Under the pieces are notes generated by a model, which was given only the letters and a program-made list of their open reading frames with translations, made no database searches and was not told the DNA's origin. From positions 124,001 to 188,000 of the forward strand of contig CAYUQO010000003.1 of NCBI GenBank assembly GCA_964446945.1: a stretch of DNA of 64,000 nt, written 5' to 3'. This DNA is from CAIYRG01 sp964446945 (lineage in GTDB: Bacteria; Pseudomonadota; Alphaproteobacteria; Micropepsales; Micropepsaceae). Both the position numbers and the translations under genes were made by a program. This document shows positions 17,774 to 26,931 of the stretch, one piece after another; position 1 is the first letter of the stretch; every line of letters begins with the position of its first letter.

Positions 17774-18586
17774 TCAGGTCCCGACACGCAGGGGGGAGAC
17801 CATCTTGCGCAACAGCGATACGACGGACAGCGCCGTGATGCGGCCGGTTTTCGGATTTTCGCTCGGCACATTCTCGATCGCCATTTCAAATCGTGCCGAA
17901 TCGGCTTCCACCACAACGCGGTGCATGTTCCTCTTCACATTGGGGTCGGCCCAGATTTCGATCGTTGTGCGATCCGGACCGATGCCTGCGAGCGACAATG
18001 CCGCGGCGACATTGACGTTTTCCGGAAATCCCATGGCCGCCTGTCTTGCGCTTCCGCGCAGCACGCAGAGCGGTTCTTTCAGGTTGCTGATGTCGATTCC
18101 GTTCTGCACCAGATAGGGCGCGCCCATAAGCCCGTTTACGGGTTTGCGTGTGATCATGGTGACCGACTTGATGTCACCTTCGGCGGCGGCCGAAACCGCG
18201 TCAAAGCCAATCAGGGCACCCGTCGGCACCACGACTTGCCCGCCATTTTCCTTCGCCAGTGCCACGAGTTCGGGATGAGAGAGCAATTGGCCCGCGCTCA
18301 ACGCAATGAATTTCTTCCCGGCGGTAAGCACCGGAACCGCGATTTCATTGAATACCGCAGCCGGCGCACATTCCACGACGACATCCGATTTGGCCGCAAG
18401 TTCTTTGATCGGAACGAGCGGAGCCTTGCTTCCAATCTCATCAAGAAATGCTTGTGCCTTGGCAGCGTCACGCGATGTGACTCCGGCCAGCGTGGTTTTG
18501 GGAATTGCGCCTGAAGTGATCTTGCGCGCGAGAACACGGCCGATGGCGCCCAGTCCGGCAATTCCGACTTTCAATTCATGACTCAT
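17774..18586 (-). CDS. nadX: L-aspartate dehydrogenase (NadX/DUF108-like)
   Basis: A 270-residue NAD(P)-dependent enzyme. The Rossmann motif GLGAIG is at 11-16, and the C-terminal AspDH domain holds RGSARQAAMGFPENVN near 175-190, ADPNVKRNMH with the catalytic His near 220, and SENPKTGR near 243. Known relatives interconvert aspartate and iminoaspartate/oxaloacetate for NAD synthesis or nitrogen metabolism. Here it sits between an aldo/keto reductase and a VOC protein rather than near nadA/nadC, so a catabolic role on an amino-acid-like intermediate is plausible. Start overlaps the AKR stop by four bases. Confidence 0.82.
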   Translation of the reverse strand: MSHELKVGIAGLGAIGRVLARKITSGAIPKTTLAGVTSRDAAKAQAFLDEIGSKAPLVPIKELAAKSDVVVECAPAAVFNEIAVPVLTAGKKFIALSAGQLLSHPELVALAKENGGQVVVPTGALIGFDAVSAAAEGDIKSVTMITRKPVNGLMGAPYLVQNGIDISNLKEPLCVLRGSARQAAMGFPENVNVAAALSLAGIGPDRTTIEIWADPNVKRNMHRVVVEADSARFEMAIENVPSENPKTGRITALSVVSLLRKMVSPLRVGT

Positions 18587-19425
18587 GTCGATTCCAACGG
18601 TTTTTTGCGGCCTGGAGGAGGAAAGGCGCGATCGAGTTCGGCGAGATCCTGTGCCGACAGCCGGAGATTCAGCGCGCCGTAATTTTCCCGCACATGCTCT
18701 TCACTGCCGGCCTTGGGTATGACGATCATATTCTGCTGCCGCAACACCCAGGCAAGCGCGACCTGCGCGGCGGTTGCGGAATGCCGGGCGGCAACGGCTT
18801 CGACGGCACGCGAGCGCAGCAGCTTTCCCTGATCCAGCGGCGAATAGGCCATGATCGGAATGCGGTGCTTTTCGCACCATGCAACCAGTGAAAATTCGAT
18901 GCCACGCCGATTGAGATTGTACATCACCTGATCACTTGCCACGGCGCCGCCGCCCGGCAAAGCCACGACCTCATCCATTTCGCGCACGTCGAAATTGCTG
19001 ACGCCCCAATAGCGAATCTTGCCTGAGCTCTTGAGCGCGGTGAATGCTTCCAGCGTTTCCGAAAAAGGCGAAGATCCGGGCCAATGCAGCAAATACAGAT
19101 CGATGCTCTCGACCTTGAGCCGCTTCAGACTCTTTTCGCAGGCGGCAACCGTGCCCCGGCGCGAAGCATTTTGCGGCATCACTTTGCTGACGATGAAAAT
19201 TTCGTCGCGCCGCCCCGCAATGGCTTCCGCGATCACCTCTTCGGCGCCACCTGACGCGTACATTTCCGCGGTATCGACCAGCGTCATGCCGAGATCGAAT
19301 CCGAGCTGCAGCGCCGCAACTTCCTCTTTCCGACGGCGTGAACTGTCGCCCATGGTCCAGGTGCCCTGGCCAAGCGCGGCGACTTTTTCACCCGTGGGGA
19401 ATGTCGCAACGGGAATGGTTGTCAT
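18583..19425 (-). CDS. Aldo/keto reductase
   Basis: A 280-residue (beta/alpha)8 NADPH-dependent oxidoreductase. The catalytic set is visible: Asp and Tyr in LVDTAEMYASGGAEE near 50-62, Lys in IFIVSKVMP near 80 and His in LYLLHWPG near 113; the cofactor region IVIPKAGSEEHVREN is near 235. First gene of the five-gene minus-strand row (AKR, AspDH, VOC, GGT, secreted family protein), with ATGA overlap to the next gene. The divergent esterase starts 51 bases away, so both promoters share that gap. Confidence 0.88.
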   Translation of the reverse strand: MTTIPVATFPTGEKVAALGQGTWTMGDSSRRRKEEVAALQLGFDLGMTLVDTAEMYASGGAEEVIAEAIAGRRDEIFIVSKVMPQNASRRGTVAACEKSLKRLKVESIDLYLLHWPGSSPFSETLEAFTALKSSGKIRYWGVSNFDVREMDEVVALPGGGAVASDQVMYNLNRRGIEFSLVAWCEKHRIPIMAYSPLDQGKLLRSRAVEAVAARHSATAAQVALAWVLRQQNMIVIPKAGSEEHVRENYGALNLRLSAQDLAELDRAFPPPGRKKPLEST

Positions 19426-19476
19426 GGCACGACATTAGCACGCGATGCGGCTTTGCAAATCTGGTAAAAAAGCCGA

Positions 19477-20388
19477 ATGAACCTGTTGGCCGCTGTCACC
19501 AAGATTTTCGGTCTTTTCGGCGAGGGCCGCTCGCCGGCCATGCTCCTGAATCTCGGCGTGCCGCGCACCGGCTACCGCGTCGAACGCGACGTCGCTTACG
19601 GGCCCCATCGGCGTCACCGGATGGATGTGTATTTGCCGGAGCATGGCGGCAATCGGAACTCTGATGCGCCGGCCATTTTATTCTTTTATGGCGGCGCGTT
19701 TCGCGCCGGACGGAAGAGTGAATACCGTTTTATCGGCGAGGCGCTGACCAAAGCCGGCATCCACGTCGCCATTGCGGACTATCGGATTTATCCCGAGGCA
19801 CGTTTTCCGAATTTTTTGCAGGACGGCGCCATGGCCGCGGCAAAACTGCTTGAACTGAACTTTGCGCCCGGCGGTCTTTTCCTCATGGGTCATTCCGCTG
19901 GCGCTTATATCGCCGCCATGCAGGGCGCGAATGGAAGCTATCTGCGTGCCTGCGGCGCAAATCCATCTTCAATCGGCGGAGTCATTGCGCTTTCCGGGCG
20001 GTATCACAACTCACCGCTCCAGGACGCAATTGCGGAGGAGGTTTTTTGCGGTCCTGCCCGCGACGAGACGCGGCCTGCAACATTTCTTGGGCCCGATTGC
20101 CCGCCTTATTTTCTGGCTGCCGGCGCGCGCGAAAGCCAAACCGTGCTGGCGAGCAAAATGGCACTCGCGGCGCATCTGCGCCGGACCGGCAACGAGGTCG
20201 AAGAACACATCTATCCCGGCATGGGTCACGCGGGCATCGTTGCGGCTCTGACGCCGCGGCGGCGGGCACATGCGCCGGTGTTGAACGACATCGTCCGGTT
20301 TGTCGAACGGCACGCGCGGCGCGCGCACAAGATCGCCGAACTACTGCCAGAGACGCCGCGACGCGATACGCGCGCCCTCGGCTATTGA
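19477..20388 (+). CDS. Alpha/beta hydrolase (BD-FAE/HSL-like carboxylesterase)
   Basis: A 303-residue serine hydrolase. The nucleophile elbow GHSAGAY lies near 132-138, and FYGGAFRAGRK near 72-82 replaces the usual HGG oxyanion motif by YGG. Asp and His of the triad are probably in the YFLAAGARES region near 215 and GMGHAGI near 248. A small-molecule esterase (acetylated sugar, formamide or aryl ester) is likely. The last 48 bases overlap the convergent MetE-like gene. Confidence 0.8.
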   Translation: MNLLAAVTKIFGLFGEGRSPAMLLNLGVPRTGYRVERDVAYGPHRRHRMDVYLPEHGGNRNSDAPAILFFYGGAFRAGRKSEYRFIGEALTKAGIHVAIADYRIYPEARFPNFLQDGAMAAAKLLELNFAPGGLFLMGHSAGAYIAAMQGANGSYLRACGANPSSIGGVIALSGRYHNSPLQDAIAEEVFCGPARDETRPATFLGPDCPPYFLAAGARESQTVLASKMALAAHLRRTGNEVEEHIYPGMGHAGIVAALTPRRRAHAPVLNDIVRFVERHARRAHKIAELLPETPRRDTRALGY

Positions 20389-21507
20389 TTCCAGTTTCGC
20401 CCACATGATGCTGGGATGCACCCGGCGGTGGAACGGACCTTGCGCAAAGCCGCAATCGGTACCGGCGATAATGTTCTCCCGCCCGAGCAAATTCGCGTAA
20501 CGCATAATCCGTTGCGCGATCAGCACCGGGTGTTCGACGATATTCGTTGCATGGCTGACGACGCCGGGAATGAGAATCTTCCCATCCGGCAGTTTGGCCG
20601 ATTGCCAGACTTCCCACTCATGCTCGTGCCGCGGATTGGCGCCTTCAATGAGGAACGCGCCGACATTGGCCTTGAGCAGGATATCGACGATCGCCGACAG
20701 CGGCACATCGGTGGTATGCGGGCCCGGCCAGCTGCCCCAGCAGACGTGATAGCGGATCCTGTCGGGCGGTATGCCTTCGACCGCGTGATTGAGGATTTCG
20801 ATCTGACGTTCGAGCCATTTGCGGTAATCGCTCAGGCTCGCCGGTGGCACCATGCGGTCATAAGTCACCGCCGCCCGCGCATCATCGAGCTGCAGCAGAA
20901 TGCCGGACTCCGCGATGGCGCGATATTCGGTCCGCATCGCCTCGGCGATCGCGACCTGCATCTCCTCATCATTGCGGTAATATTCGTTCTTGCGGTCGGG
21001 GATCACGCTCGCGGGCGCGGCGACTGGAAGAAAGGTCTCGGTGACGGAGATGCCTTTCAAAGCAGCCTTGAGATCGGCGATGTCGCGCTGAATCGCCGCC
21101 AAACCGGTATAGGTGATCGGCCCGACGCAAACCGATTCCCAATCGGACGAGGGGCCCTGTTGCGCGTCGAGTTCGGCGTAGAATTCGCGAAAGCGGGCCC
21201 GGTCGGCGCCGGCCACGAACGGATTGGCGTCCAGGCTGACTTTCCGGCGTTCAAATCCGCTCAGCCGCTCCAGCGCATATTGCGACCAGGAGATGTTCTT
21301 GCCGTATTCGCCGTCATCGACAATGTCGATGCCCACCTGCACCTGACGCTTGACGACCTCCACCACTGAATCGTGCAGGCATTCCGCGTATTTTGCATCG
21401 TCCATGGATTCGCCGGACTGCCGCGCACGCAGAATCTTCTGCAGCGCCTTGGGCCGGATCAGGCTCCCCACATGCGTGGTGAGTATTCGCTTTGTGCTGT
21501 GTTCCAT
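20341..21507 (-). CDS. Cobalamin-independent methionine synthase II (MetE C-terminal)-like protein
   Basis: A 388-residue protein with the zinc-binding catalytic half of MetE only: TTHVGSLIRP at 9-18, candidate zinc ligands His and Cys in YHVCWGSWPGPH near 253-264, Glu in IEGANPRHEHE near 285 and Cys in GTDCGFAQG near 352. Full MetE is about 750 residues with a folate-binding N-terminal half, so this protein must take its methyl group from another donor. Relatives occur in catabolic clusters and may demethylate small compounds. Overlaps the 3' end of the esterase gene. Confidence 0.78.
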   Translation of the reverse strand: MEHSTKRILTTHVGSLIRPKALQKILRARQSGESMDDAKYAECLHDSVVEVVKRQVQVGIDIVDDGEYGKNISWSQYALERLSGFERRKVSLDANPFVAGADRARFREFYAELDAQQGPSSDWESVCVGPITYTGLAAIQRDIADLKAALKGISVTETFLPVAAPASVIPDRKNEYYRNDEEMQVAIAEAMRTEYRAIAESGILLQLDDARAAVTYDRMVPPASLSDYRKWLERQIEILNHAVEGIPPDRIRYHVCWGSWPGPHTTDVPLSAIVDILLKANVGAFLIEGANPRHEHEWEVWQSAKLPDGKILIPGVVSHATNIVEHPVLIAQRIMRYANLLGRENIIAGTDCGFAQGPFHRRVHPSIMWAKLESIAEGARIASRRLWQ

Positions 21508-21633
21508 CGCGCAACCGGTTTTTTATTTGTTATTTTGTTCAGCCGTATCGGAATAATCGGCCCTCCACAACGCCCGTTTTCGCGAGAAGGCAGGTAGTTT
21601 GATGAGGGCCGGGGAATTGGCTACAGAACGGGT

Positions 21634-22482
21634 ATGACCATTATCGACACTCACTCTCACGTCATCTCCACCGACACTGTGCGCTATCCGCGTGCGCCGA
21701 TCGGCGGCCATCAATCCGATTGGTCCCGCGACCGGCCCGTCGGCGCCGAAGCCATGATCGCCGCAATGGATGAGGCGGATGTCGCAAAATCCATACTGGT
21801 GCAGGCCTCGACCTGTTACGGCCACGATAATTCGCTTGTGGTGGATTCCGTCGCCGCGCATCCGGACCGGTTCACCGGAGTATTTTCCGCCGACATTCTG
21901 GCGCCCGACGCCTGCGACACGATTGCATTCTGGATGGCGAGGGGCATGAGCGGAATCCGGCTGTTCACCACCGGAAGCTCCATGCCGGGTCAGGCCGATT
22001 GGCTGGATGATCCCCGCTCGGATGCGGCGTGGCGATATGCAGAAACACACAACCTGACCGTGTGCCTGCAGATGACGCCAAAGGCTATTCCGCAACTGGT
22101 TGGCATCGTCACCCGGTTTCCCCGGCTGAGGGTGATCCTCGACCATTGCGCGCGGTCGACATTCGACGATGGTCCACCCTATTCGGCGGCAGCGCCGCTT
22201 TGGGGCCTGGCCTCGCCTCCCAATGTTTATCTGAAACTGACACCGCGCGTATTTCTTGGTTCACGCAGCGGCAAAGCGAGTCCGGAAACTTTGTTCGGCA
22301 AACTGGTTGGCGAATTCGGCGCGTCCCGGCTGGCCTGGGGATCGAACTATCCGGCTTCGGAAGGCAGTTTGCGCGATTTGCTGCAGCTTGCGCAGGATTG
22401 CCTCTCAAACCTCTCGGCAGGCGACCGCGAATGGATCTTTTCCCGAACGGCGCAAGCGCTCTATCCCGCATTGAGGACCTGA
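21634..22482 (+). CDS. Amidohydrolase-family protein (LigI/lactonase-like)
   Basis: A 282-residue TIM-barrel amidohydrolase of the COG3618/PDC-lactonase kind. The N-terminal metal motif is DTHSH at 5-9, and LDHCAR near 169 carries the third-strand His. The position usually occupied by a catalytic Asp (WGSD) reads WGSN here (LAWGSNYPASEG near 232), so chemistry may differ from LigI-type lactonases. It is followed after four bases by the DHP-decarboxylase-like gene, so the pair is one operon and probably acts on the same aromatic-derived acid. Confidence 0.78.
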   Translation: MTIIDTHSHVISTDTVRYPRAPIGGHQSDWSRDRPVGAEAMIAAMDEADVAKSILVQASTCYGHDNSLVVDSVAAHPDRFTGVFSADILAPDACDTIAFWMARGMSGIRLFTTGSSMPGQADWLDDPRSDAAWRYAETHNLTVCLQMTPKAIPQLVGIVTRFPRLRVILDHCARSTFDDGPPYSAAAPLWGLASPPNVYLKLTPRVFLGSRSGKASPETLFGKLVGEFGASRLAWGSNYPASEGSLRDLLQLAQDCLSNLSAGDREWIFSRTAQALYPALRT

Positions 22483-22486
22483 AGAT

Positions 22487-23383
22487 ATGGCCGGCCCCGT
22501 CGTGCTCCATTCCCTGTTGGGAAACCATCCGAACACAAAGGCCCTGAAAAACGGACAGGTCTCATCGCCGCTGGTGAAATTCGACTATTTCGAAGTGAAG
22601 GTCGCGAACACGCAGTTCAAGGCGATGGTGCGCGATCTCAAATATGATTTCGGCGAGCTCGCGATCGTCACCTTCCTGCAGGCAAAGCATTACGGCAAGC
22701 CATACGTGTTGCTGCCCGCGACGATCGTCGGACGCAACCAGCATCACACGATCTTCTACAATGCGGATAAGGGCGCGCTCACCCCGCGCGATCTCAATGG
22801 AAAGCGAATCGGTGTGCGGGCATACACGCAGACGACCGGCACCTGGGTGCGGGGTTTCCTCGCGCAGGATTATGGCGTCGATCTGAATACGGTGACCTGG
22901 ATTACGTTCGAAGAGCCGCATGTCTCGGACTATCGCGATCCGCCGAATGTGCGGCGCGCAGCCGATGGCAAAGTGCTGAAACAGATGCTGCTCGATGGCG
23001 AGATTGACGCCGCCATTCTTGGCGATGTTGCCGAGGATGGACCGATCCGGCACCTCATTCCCAATCATGAAGAAGCGGGCCGGGCCTGGGCGCGTGCCCA
23101 TGGCGGCGTGCCGATCAATCACCTGGCGGTGCTCAAAGAGAATATTGTGCGCTCGCGCCCGGATGTCGTGCTCGAGGTCTATCGCGTTTTGAAGGAAAGC
23201 CGTGCTGCCGCGTCACTTCCGGCGGGCGCCGATGACCCGCTGCGCTTCGGCAGTGCCGCCATCCGGCAGTCGCTGGAACAGATCAATGCTTATGCCGTCG
23301 AACAGAAGCTGATCCCGCGCGCATTTTCGGCCGACGAATTGTTCGAGGACGCACACCGCATCCTCGGCCCCGCCGCCGCGTAA
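22487..23383 (+). CDS. 4,5-dihydroxyphthalate decarboxylase-like, periplasmic-binding-protein fold
   Basis: A 298-residue protein with the two-lobed solute-binding fold (LVKFDYFEVKVANTQFKAMV near 26-45, DLNGKRIGVRAYTQTTGTW near 98-116, IDAAILGD near 170). It lacks a signal peptide and no ABC permease is adjacent, which argues for a cytoplasmic enzyme; the characterised relative with these traits is 4,5-dihydroxyphthalate decarboxylase (Pht5). Coupling to the amidohydrolase (4-base gap) fits decarboxylation of an aromatic or muconate-type acid. An atypical transport component remains possible. Confidence 0.7.
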   Translation: MAGPVVLHSLLGNHPNTKALKNGQVSSPLVKFDYFEVKVANTQFKAMVRDLKYDFGELAIVTFLQAKHYGKPYVLLPATIVGRNQHHTIFYNADKGALTPRDLNGKRIGVRAYTQTTGTWVRGFLAQDYGVDLNTVTWITFEEPHVSDYRDPPNVRRAADGKVLKQMLLDGEIDAAILGDVAEDGPIRHLIPNHEEAGRAWARAHGGVPINHLAVLKENIVRSRPDVVLEVYRVLKESRAAASLPAGADDPLRFGSAAIRQSLEQINAYAVEQKLIPRAFSADELFEDAHRILGPAAA

Positions 23384-23774
23384 ACCCGGCCTCGTCCATT
23401 CCTGTGGTTGTGCAAAGAGGAGGCGGTTCGCGCCCGCCTGCTTTGCCGCGTCCTGGTGCGAGTTGGCATGCGAAAAGCTGCCCGATTCAGAGTGTCAGAA
23501 CGTTAGACATTTGGAATTGCAGGATGATTTCGCATCACAAGTGTCAGACGAAGTGTCAGAATGCGCCGCACGACTATAACAAGGGGCTTCGCCGGGAACG
23601 CGCGCGAACACATCCCAGGCTACGCCAGGCGGCGAGCGAGCAGTGCCGGTTGCGGTTCCGCAGCGTCGTACGTTGCCTTGTTTTTATCCTCGGGCGTTCG
23701 GTTTGAAGCAGCGGCCCGAGCGCGGACGCAGAGATCACCGATATAGATAGGACTACACCTATCCGTGCATCTGG
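23384..23774. other. 391-base convergent intergenic region
   Basis: No gene is supported here. It separates the DHP-decarboxylase-like gene from the convergent NCS2 permease and contains a stem at 23412-23446, three copies of GTGTCAGA (23492, 23541 and 23553) and a small hairpin GATAGG/CCTATC at 23746-23763. Short frames across it carry no recognisable protein. Confidence 0.6.
23412..23446 (+). terminator. Possible terminator stem after the amidohydrolase operon
   Basis: Two nested arms, GCAAAG/CTTTGC outside and AGGCGG/CCGCCT inside with a seven-base loop, lie 29 bases after the stop of the DHP-decarboxylase-like gene. There is no long T run after it, so termination strength is uncertain. 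Confidence 0.4.
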
Positions 23775-25148
23775 TCAAGTGCGTGGGAGAGAAACCCGCT
23801 TCGCCAACAGCGCGTGCAGCACGATCAGCGGAATCCCGCCGGTGACCACCGCCTGGCGCAACAGCAGCCGGACCACCAGCGGAAGACCCTGCAGTGTATC
23901 GCCCGCCACGAACAATCCACCGATTCCGAGCAGCAGGGCAAATCCCGCAATGATGAGATTGGTCTCGTCCCATTCCACCGGCGCGAGGTGATGAATGGCA
24001 TGCACCATCACGATTCCGAACAGGATGGTGGCCAATGCGGACAATACCGGCGACGGGATCAGAACCAACAGCATGTCGAATTTGATGCAGCTACCGAGCG
24101 CCACCAGCAGCAACCCGGCGGTCAGCACCACAAAACGCGACGCGACACGGGTCGAGCGCAACAGCGCCATATTGTCGGGGTAAACAAAGGTGCTGAATGT
24201 GCCGAGCACCGAAGCCAGCACGCCGCCCAGCGCCGCGCTCATCAGTCCACCGGACATCCGCGCAGGCGTCAGCTTCTCATGCGTCCAGCCGCCGACCATC
24301 TGGTACAGCACCATGGTGGCGATGCTCGCGGGCACCAGCACCAGCAGGAACATCAATACGACATCGGGCCGGACGGCGAAGCCGAAGGGAAAGATCTGCG
24401 GCGTCACGATCCAGGGCGCCCGCACGACAGCGTCAAATGAGATCGGAATGATCACGGCATAACACAGGGTGCCTGCGGCCGCGCCGATCAGCATCGCAAC
24501 GCGCCGCAACTGTTTGCGGCCATTCAGTGTCACCGCAATCAGAACCGCCACGGCGACGAGGCCACAGAGGAAATTCACCAGCGGATATCCCGGGCTCTGC
24601 CGCTCGCCGATCCAGTTCGGCACCGATGCGGTCGCAAGCTGCACCATGGTGAGAAAGACCATGATCCCGGAGATCATCGGACTCTGCATGTAGCGGACAA
24701 AAAATCCGCAGATGCTCTTGCCGCGAATGGGAATGGTCAGCAGAAACCAGATAATGCAGGCGACGAATGCGGATCCGAAGGCGACGGACAATCCCGCATC
24801 GCGCATCACGCCGAGCGTCAACAGCGCCGTGAAGCTGCCGACATAGGGACCGTGAACCATCGGCAGTTTCAGGATCACCGTCGCCTGCGCGGCGGTCACC
24901 AGCCCGGAGATGACAAACGTCATTCCGTACAAATAGGCCGTTTGTTGCATCGGCATATGCAGTGCCTGGCCGACAATGCCGGGAAACACAAACATGCCGA
25001 TCATGCCGAATATATTCTGGAAACCGAGCGCAATCAGTTGCCCGAACGGCAATGTGCCATTCAGGCCGACATCGAATGCGACCCCTCCCGCGCGAACATC
25101 GACTCCGGCCTCACGGCGTGGCTCAGCGACATCGGCGGCGCCCGTCAT
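23775..25148 (-). CDS. NCS2-family nucleobase/xanthine-type permease
   Basis: A 457-residue integral membrane protein with about 12-14 hydrophobic helices, starting with FGQLIALGFQNIFGMIGMFV near 35-55. The TFSTFVYPDNMALLRSTR region near 310-330 corresponds to the conserved NCS2 motif after helix 8. The family imports purines, uracil or urate with protons or sodium. Its start overlaps the UbiD stop by four bases (ATGA), so the transporter is co-translated with a decarboxylase; the cargo may therefore be a heteroaromatic carboxylic acid rather than a nucleobase. That last step is inference. Confidence 0.82.
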   Translation of the reverse strand: MTGAADVAEPRREAGVDVRAGGVAFDVGLNGTLPFGQLIALGFQNIFGMIGMFVFPGIVGQALHMPMQQTAYLYGMTFVISGLVTAAQATVILKLPMVHGPYVGSFTALLTLGVMRDAGLSVAFGSAFVACIIWFLLTIPIRGKSICGFFVRYMQSPMISGIMVFLTMVQLATASVPNWIGERQSPGYPLVNFLCGLVAVAVLIAVTLNGRKQLRRVAMLIGAAAGTLCYAVIIPISFDAVVRAPWIVTPQIFPFGFAVRPDVVLMFLLVLVPASIATMVLYQMVGGWTHEKLTPARMSGGLMSAALGGVLASVLGTFSTFVYPDNMALLRSTRVASRFVVLTAGLLLVALGSCIKFDMLLVLIPSPVLSALATILFGIVMVHAIHHLAPVEWDETNLIIAGFALLLGIGGLFVAGDTLQGLPLVVRLLLRQAVVTGGIPLIVLHALLAKRVSLPRT

Positions 25149-26779
25149 GCTTTGGTCTCGCGTTTCGCGACACGAGCCATCGGTGTCTCGGGGTTCAGGC
25201 CCTTACGCATCTGCGCGCCGGTCTCGATTCCATTCAGTGCCCAATCGCCTTCTGCCGCACGGCGGGCGAACATCTCCCAGCGTTCATTCCATTCGCCCAT
25301 CTGGTAACCGTGCCATGGCTGCGCCGCATTGAGTGGCGGCATGCCGAGTTCGGCCCACAATGCGCGCGCGCGTTCCATATATTCGCGTGCCGGCAATGCC
25401 AGCGGCGGCATCGGATTCTTCTGCGTCGCGTCGATCAGCATACAGCTGTCGGACTTGCTCTTCCCATATTGGGAGCCCTGCAGTCCTCCGCCATGCGGTT
25501 CAATATGAACATCATCGGCCGGATTGGCGCGATAGGCGAGTGACCACAACACGCCGTCGAGATTCTCGGGGTCCATGTCTTCGCTGACAGCGACGACGAT
25601 TTTGCCGCAGCCGGACTGGAAATTGGCCGCGCCGCGCAATCCGCGCCAGACTTCCGCCTGCGGCGTGCCAACGGCAAATTGCAGGAAGATCACCGGGCGC
25701 AGATTGGTCAGCCGCTCATGCATGACCACGCGCCGTATGCCCCTGATCTCCAGTTCATCCCGCAAATTCGCCAGGAACATCGGCTCATAAGCGACTTTTT
25801 TGATTACGCTTGATTCCGACGGCGTGACCTGGCTGATGATCGAAGTAAAGACGGCATCGCGCTTGCGGGTGATCGCGGTGACGCGCATCGGCATGTTGAA
25901 CGCTTCCAGCGCGACATAACCATTGCTTTCGCCAAACGGAGCCTCGGGCTCGAGTAAGTCCGGCTCGATGACGCCCTCGATCACGATCTCGGAATCGGCG
26001 GGTATATCCAAATCCTGCGTCAGGCACCTCCCGATCCGGACCGGCTCGCCCATCAGCGCGCCGGCCACGCCGAGCTCGTCCATGTCGATCGCGAGCTTCT
26101 GCGGACCGGTGAAGCACACAGCCGGCGCACATCCGACCACAATCGCGATCGGCATCGGCTGGTTGCGCGCGCGGTATTTCTGCCAATGCACATAGCCGCC
26201 GGCGCCGCCGGGACGCGCGACCATCCGCACCGCCAGACGATCATTGGCCTTCAGCGCGGCCCGATAGGTGCCCATGTTCTGGACACCGCTGTCCGGGTCT
26301 TTGGTAATGCAGAGCGTCGCAGTCAGATAAGGCGCCGCGTCAAACCCCGGGGTGGAAACCGGTACCGGCAGCGCCGCCAATCCGCCATCCCGCTGCTCAA
26401 GTTCGCCGCCGCGAAGCACCACCTGCTGGCAACTCGGATTGTCCACACGCTGCGGTGCAATCGGATGGGCGATGGCGCGGGTCCAGGCAGTGCCGATTTC
26501 CTCGACCGGCACGCCCATGCCCAGCGCATAGATTTGCGGATTTGCCGCGAGCGCACCCACCACAACCGGCATGTCGTAACGACGGCCCTTTGAATCCGTC
26601 ACATTCGTGAACAGGAACGCCCGCCGCTCGGCTTCAGCTATGCCGCCGGTAAACTGCCAGCGCACCAGCGGGTGCAGCTCGGTATCCTTGTTGACGGGGT
26701 GCTCGATGCGGATCAGCAAGCCGTCGCGTTCGAGAAGCTGCAAATGCGCATGAAAATCCCGCGCCACCTGGCGTCGCAT
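25145..26779 (-). CDS. UbiD-family (de)carboxylase, second copy
   Basis: A 544-residue prenyl-FMN-dependent enzyme. The N terminus DFHAHLQLLERDGLLIRI is typical, NMGTYRAAL near 200 forms part of the cofactor site and EAPFGESNGYVALE near 275 holds the catalytic Glu pair. A longer frame starts at GTG 26821, but the ATG at 26779 has an AGGA ribosome-binding site nine bases upstream and matches family N termini. It differs clearly from the copy at 11999. It forms an operon with the NCS2 permease and is divergent from the molybdenum hydroxylase, 152 bases away. No ubiX in the window. Confidence 0.85.
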   Translation of the reverse strand: MRRQVARDFHAHLQLLERDGLLIRIEHPVNKDTELHPLVRWQFTGGIAEAERRAFLFTNVTDSKGRRYDMPVVVGALAANPQIYALGMGVPVEEIGTAWTRAIAHPIAPQRVDNPSCQQVVLRGGELEQRDGGLAALPVPVSTPGFDAAPYLTATLCITKDPDSGVQNMGTYRAALKANDRLAVRMVARPGGAGGYVHWQKYRARNQPMPIAIVVGCAPAVCFTGPQKLAIDMDELGVAGALMGEPVRIGRCLTQDLDIPADSEIVIEGVIEPDLLEPEAPFGESNGYVALEAFNMPMRVTAITRKRDAVFTSIISQVTPSESSVIKKVAYEPMFLANLRDELEIRGIRRVVMHERLTNLRPVIFLQFAVGTPQAEVWRGLRGAANFQSGCGKIVVAVSEDMDPENLDGVLWSLAYRANPADDVHIEPHGGGLQGSQYGKSKSDSCMLIDATQKNPMPPLALPAREYMERARALWAELGMPPLNAAQPWHGYQMGEWNERWEMFARRAAEGDWALNGIETGAQMRKGLNPETPMARVAKRETKA

Positions 26780-26931
26780 CAATCCTGCCCCGTCGCTCGA
26801 AACTGTACTGGCTTCAGCCACAATGGAGCGATTGGTCCTCTTTGCAAAGCCTGCCGCAAGCGTTTATTCACGCTCGCAAATGTTTTGAAGATCTGCGCCC
26901 GGACCGTGTGACGCAGGCACAAGGAGAAGGA

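Noticed and set aside
20416..21369. 317-residue plus-strand open frame
   Set aside because: Antisense to the MetE-like gene, whose zinc-site motifs are intact.
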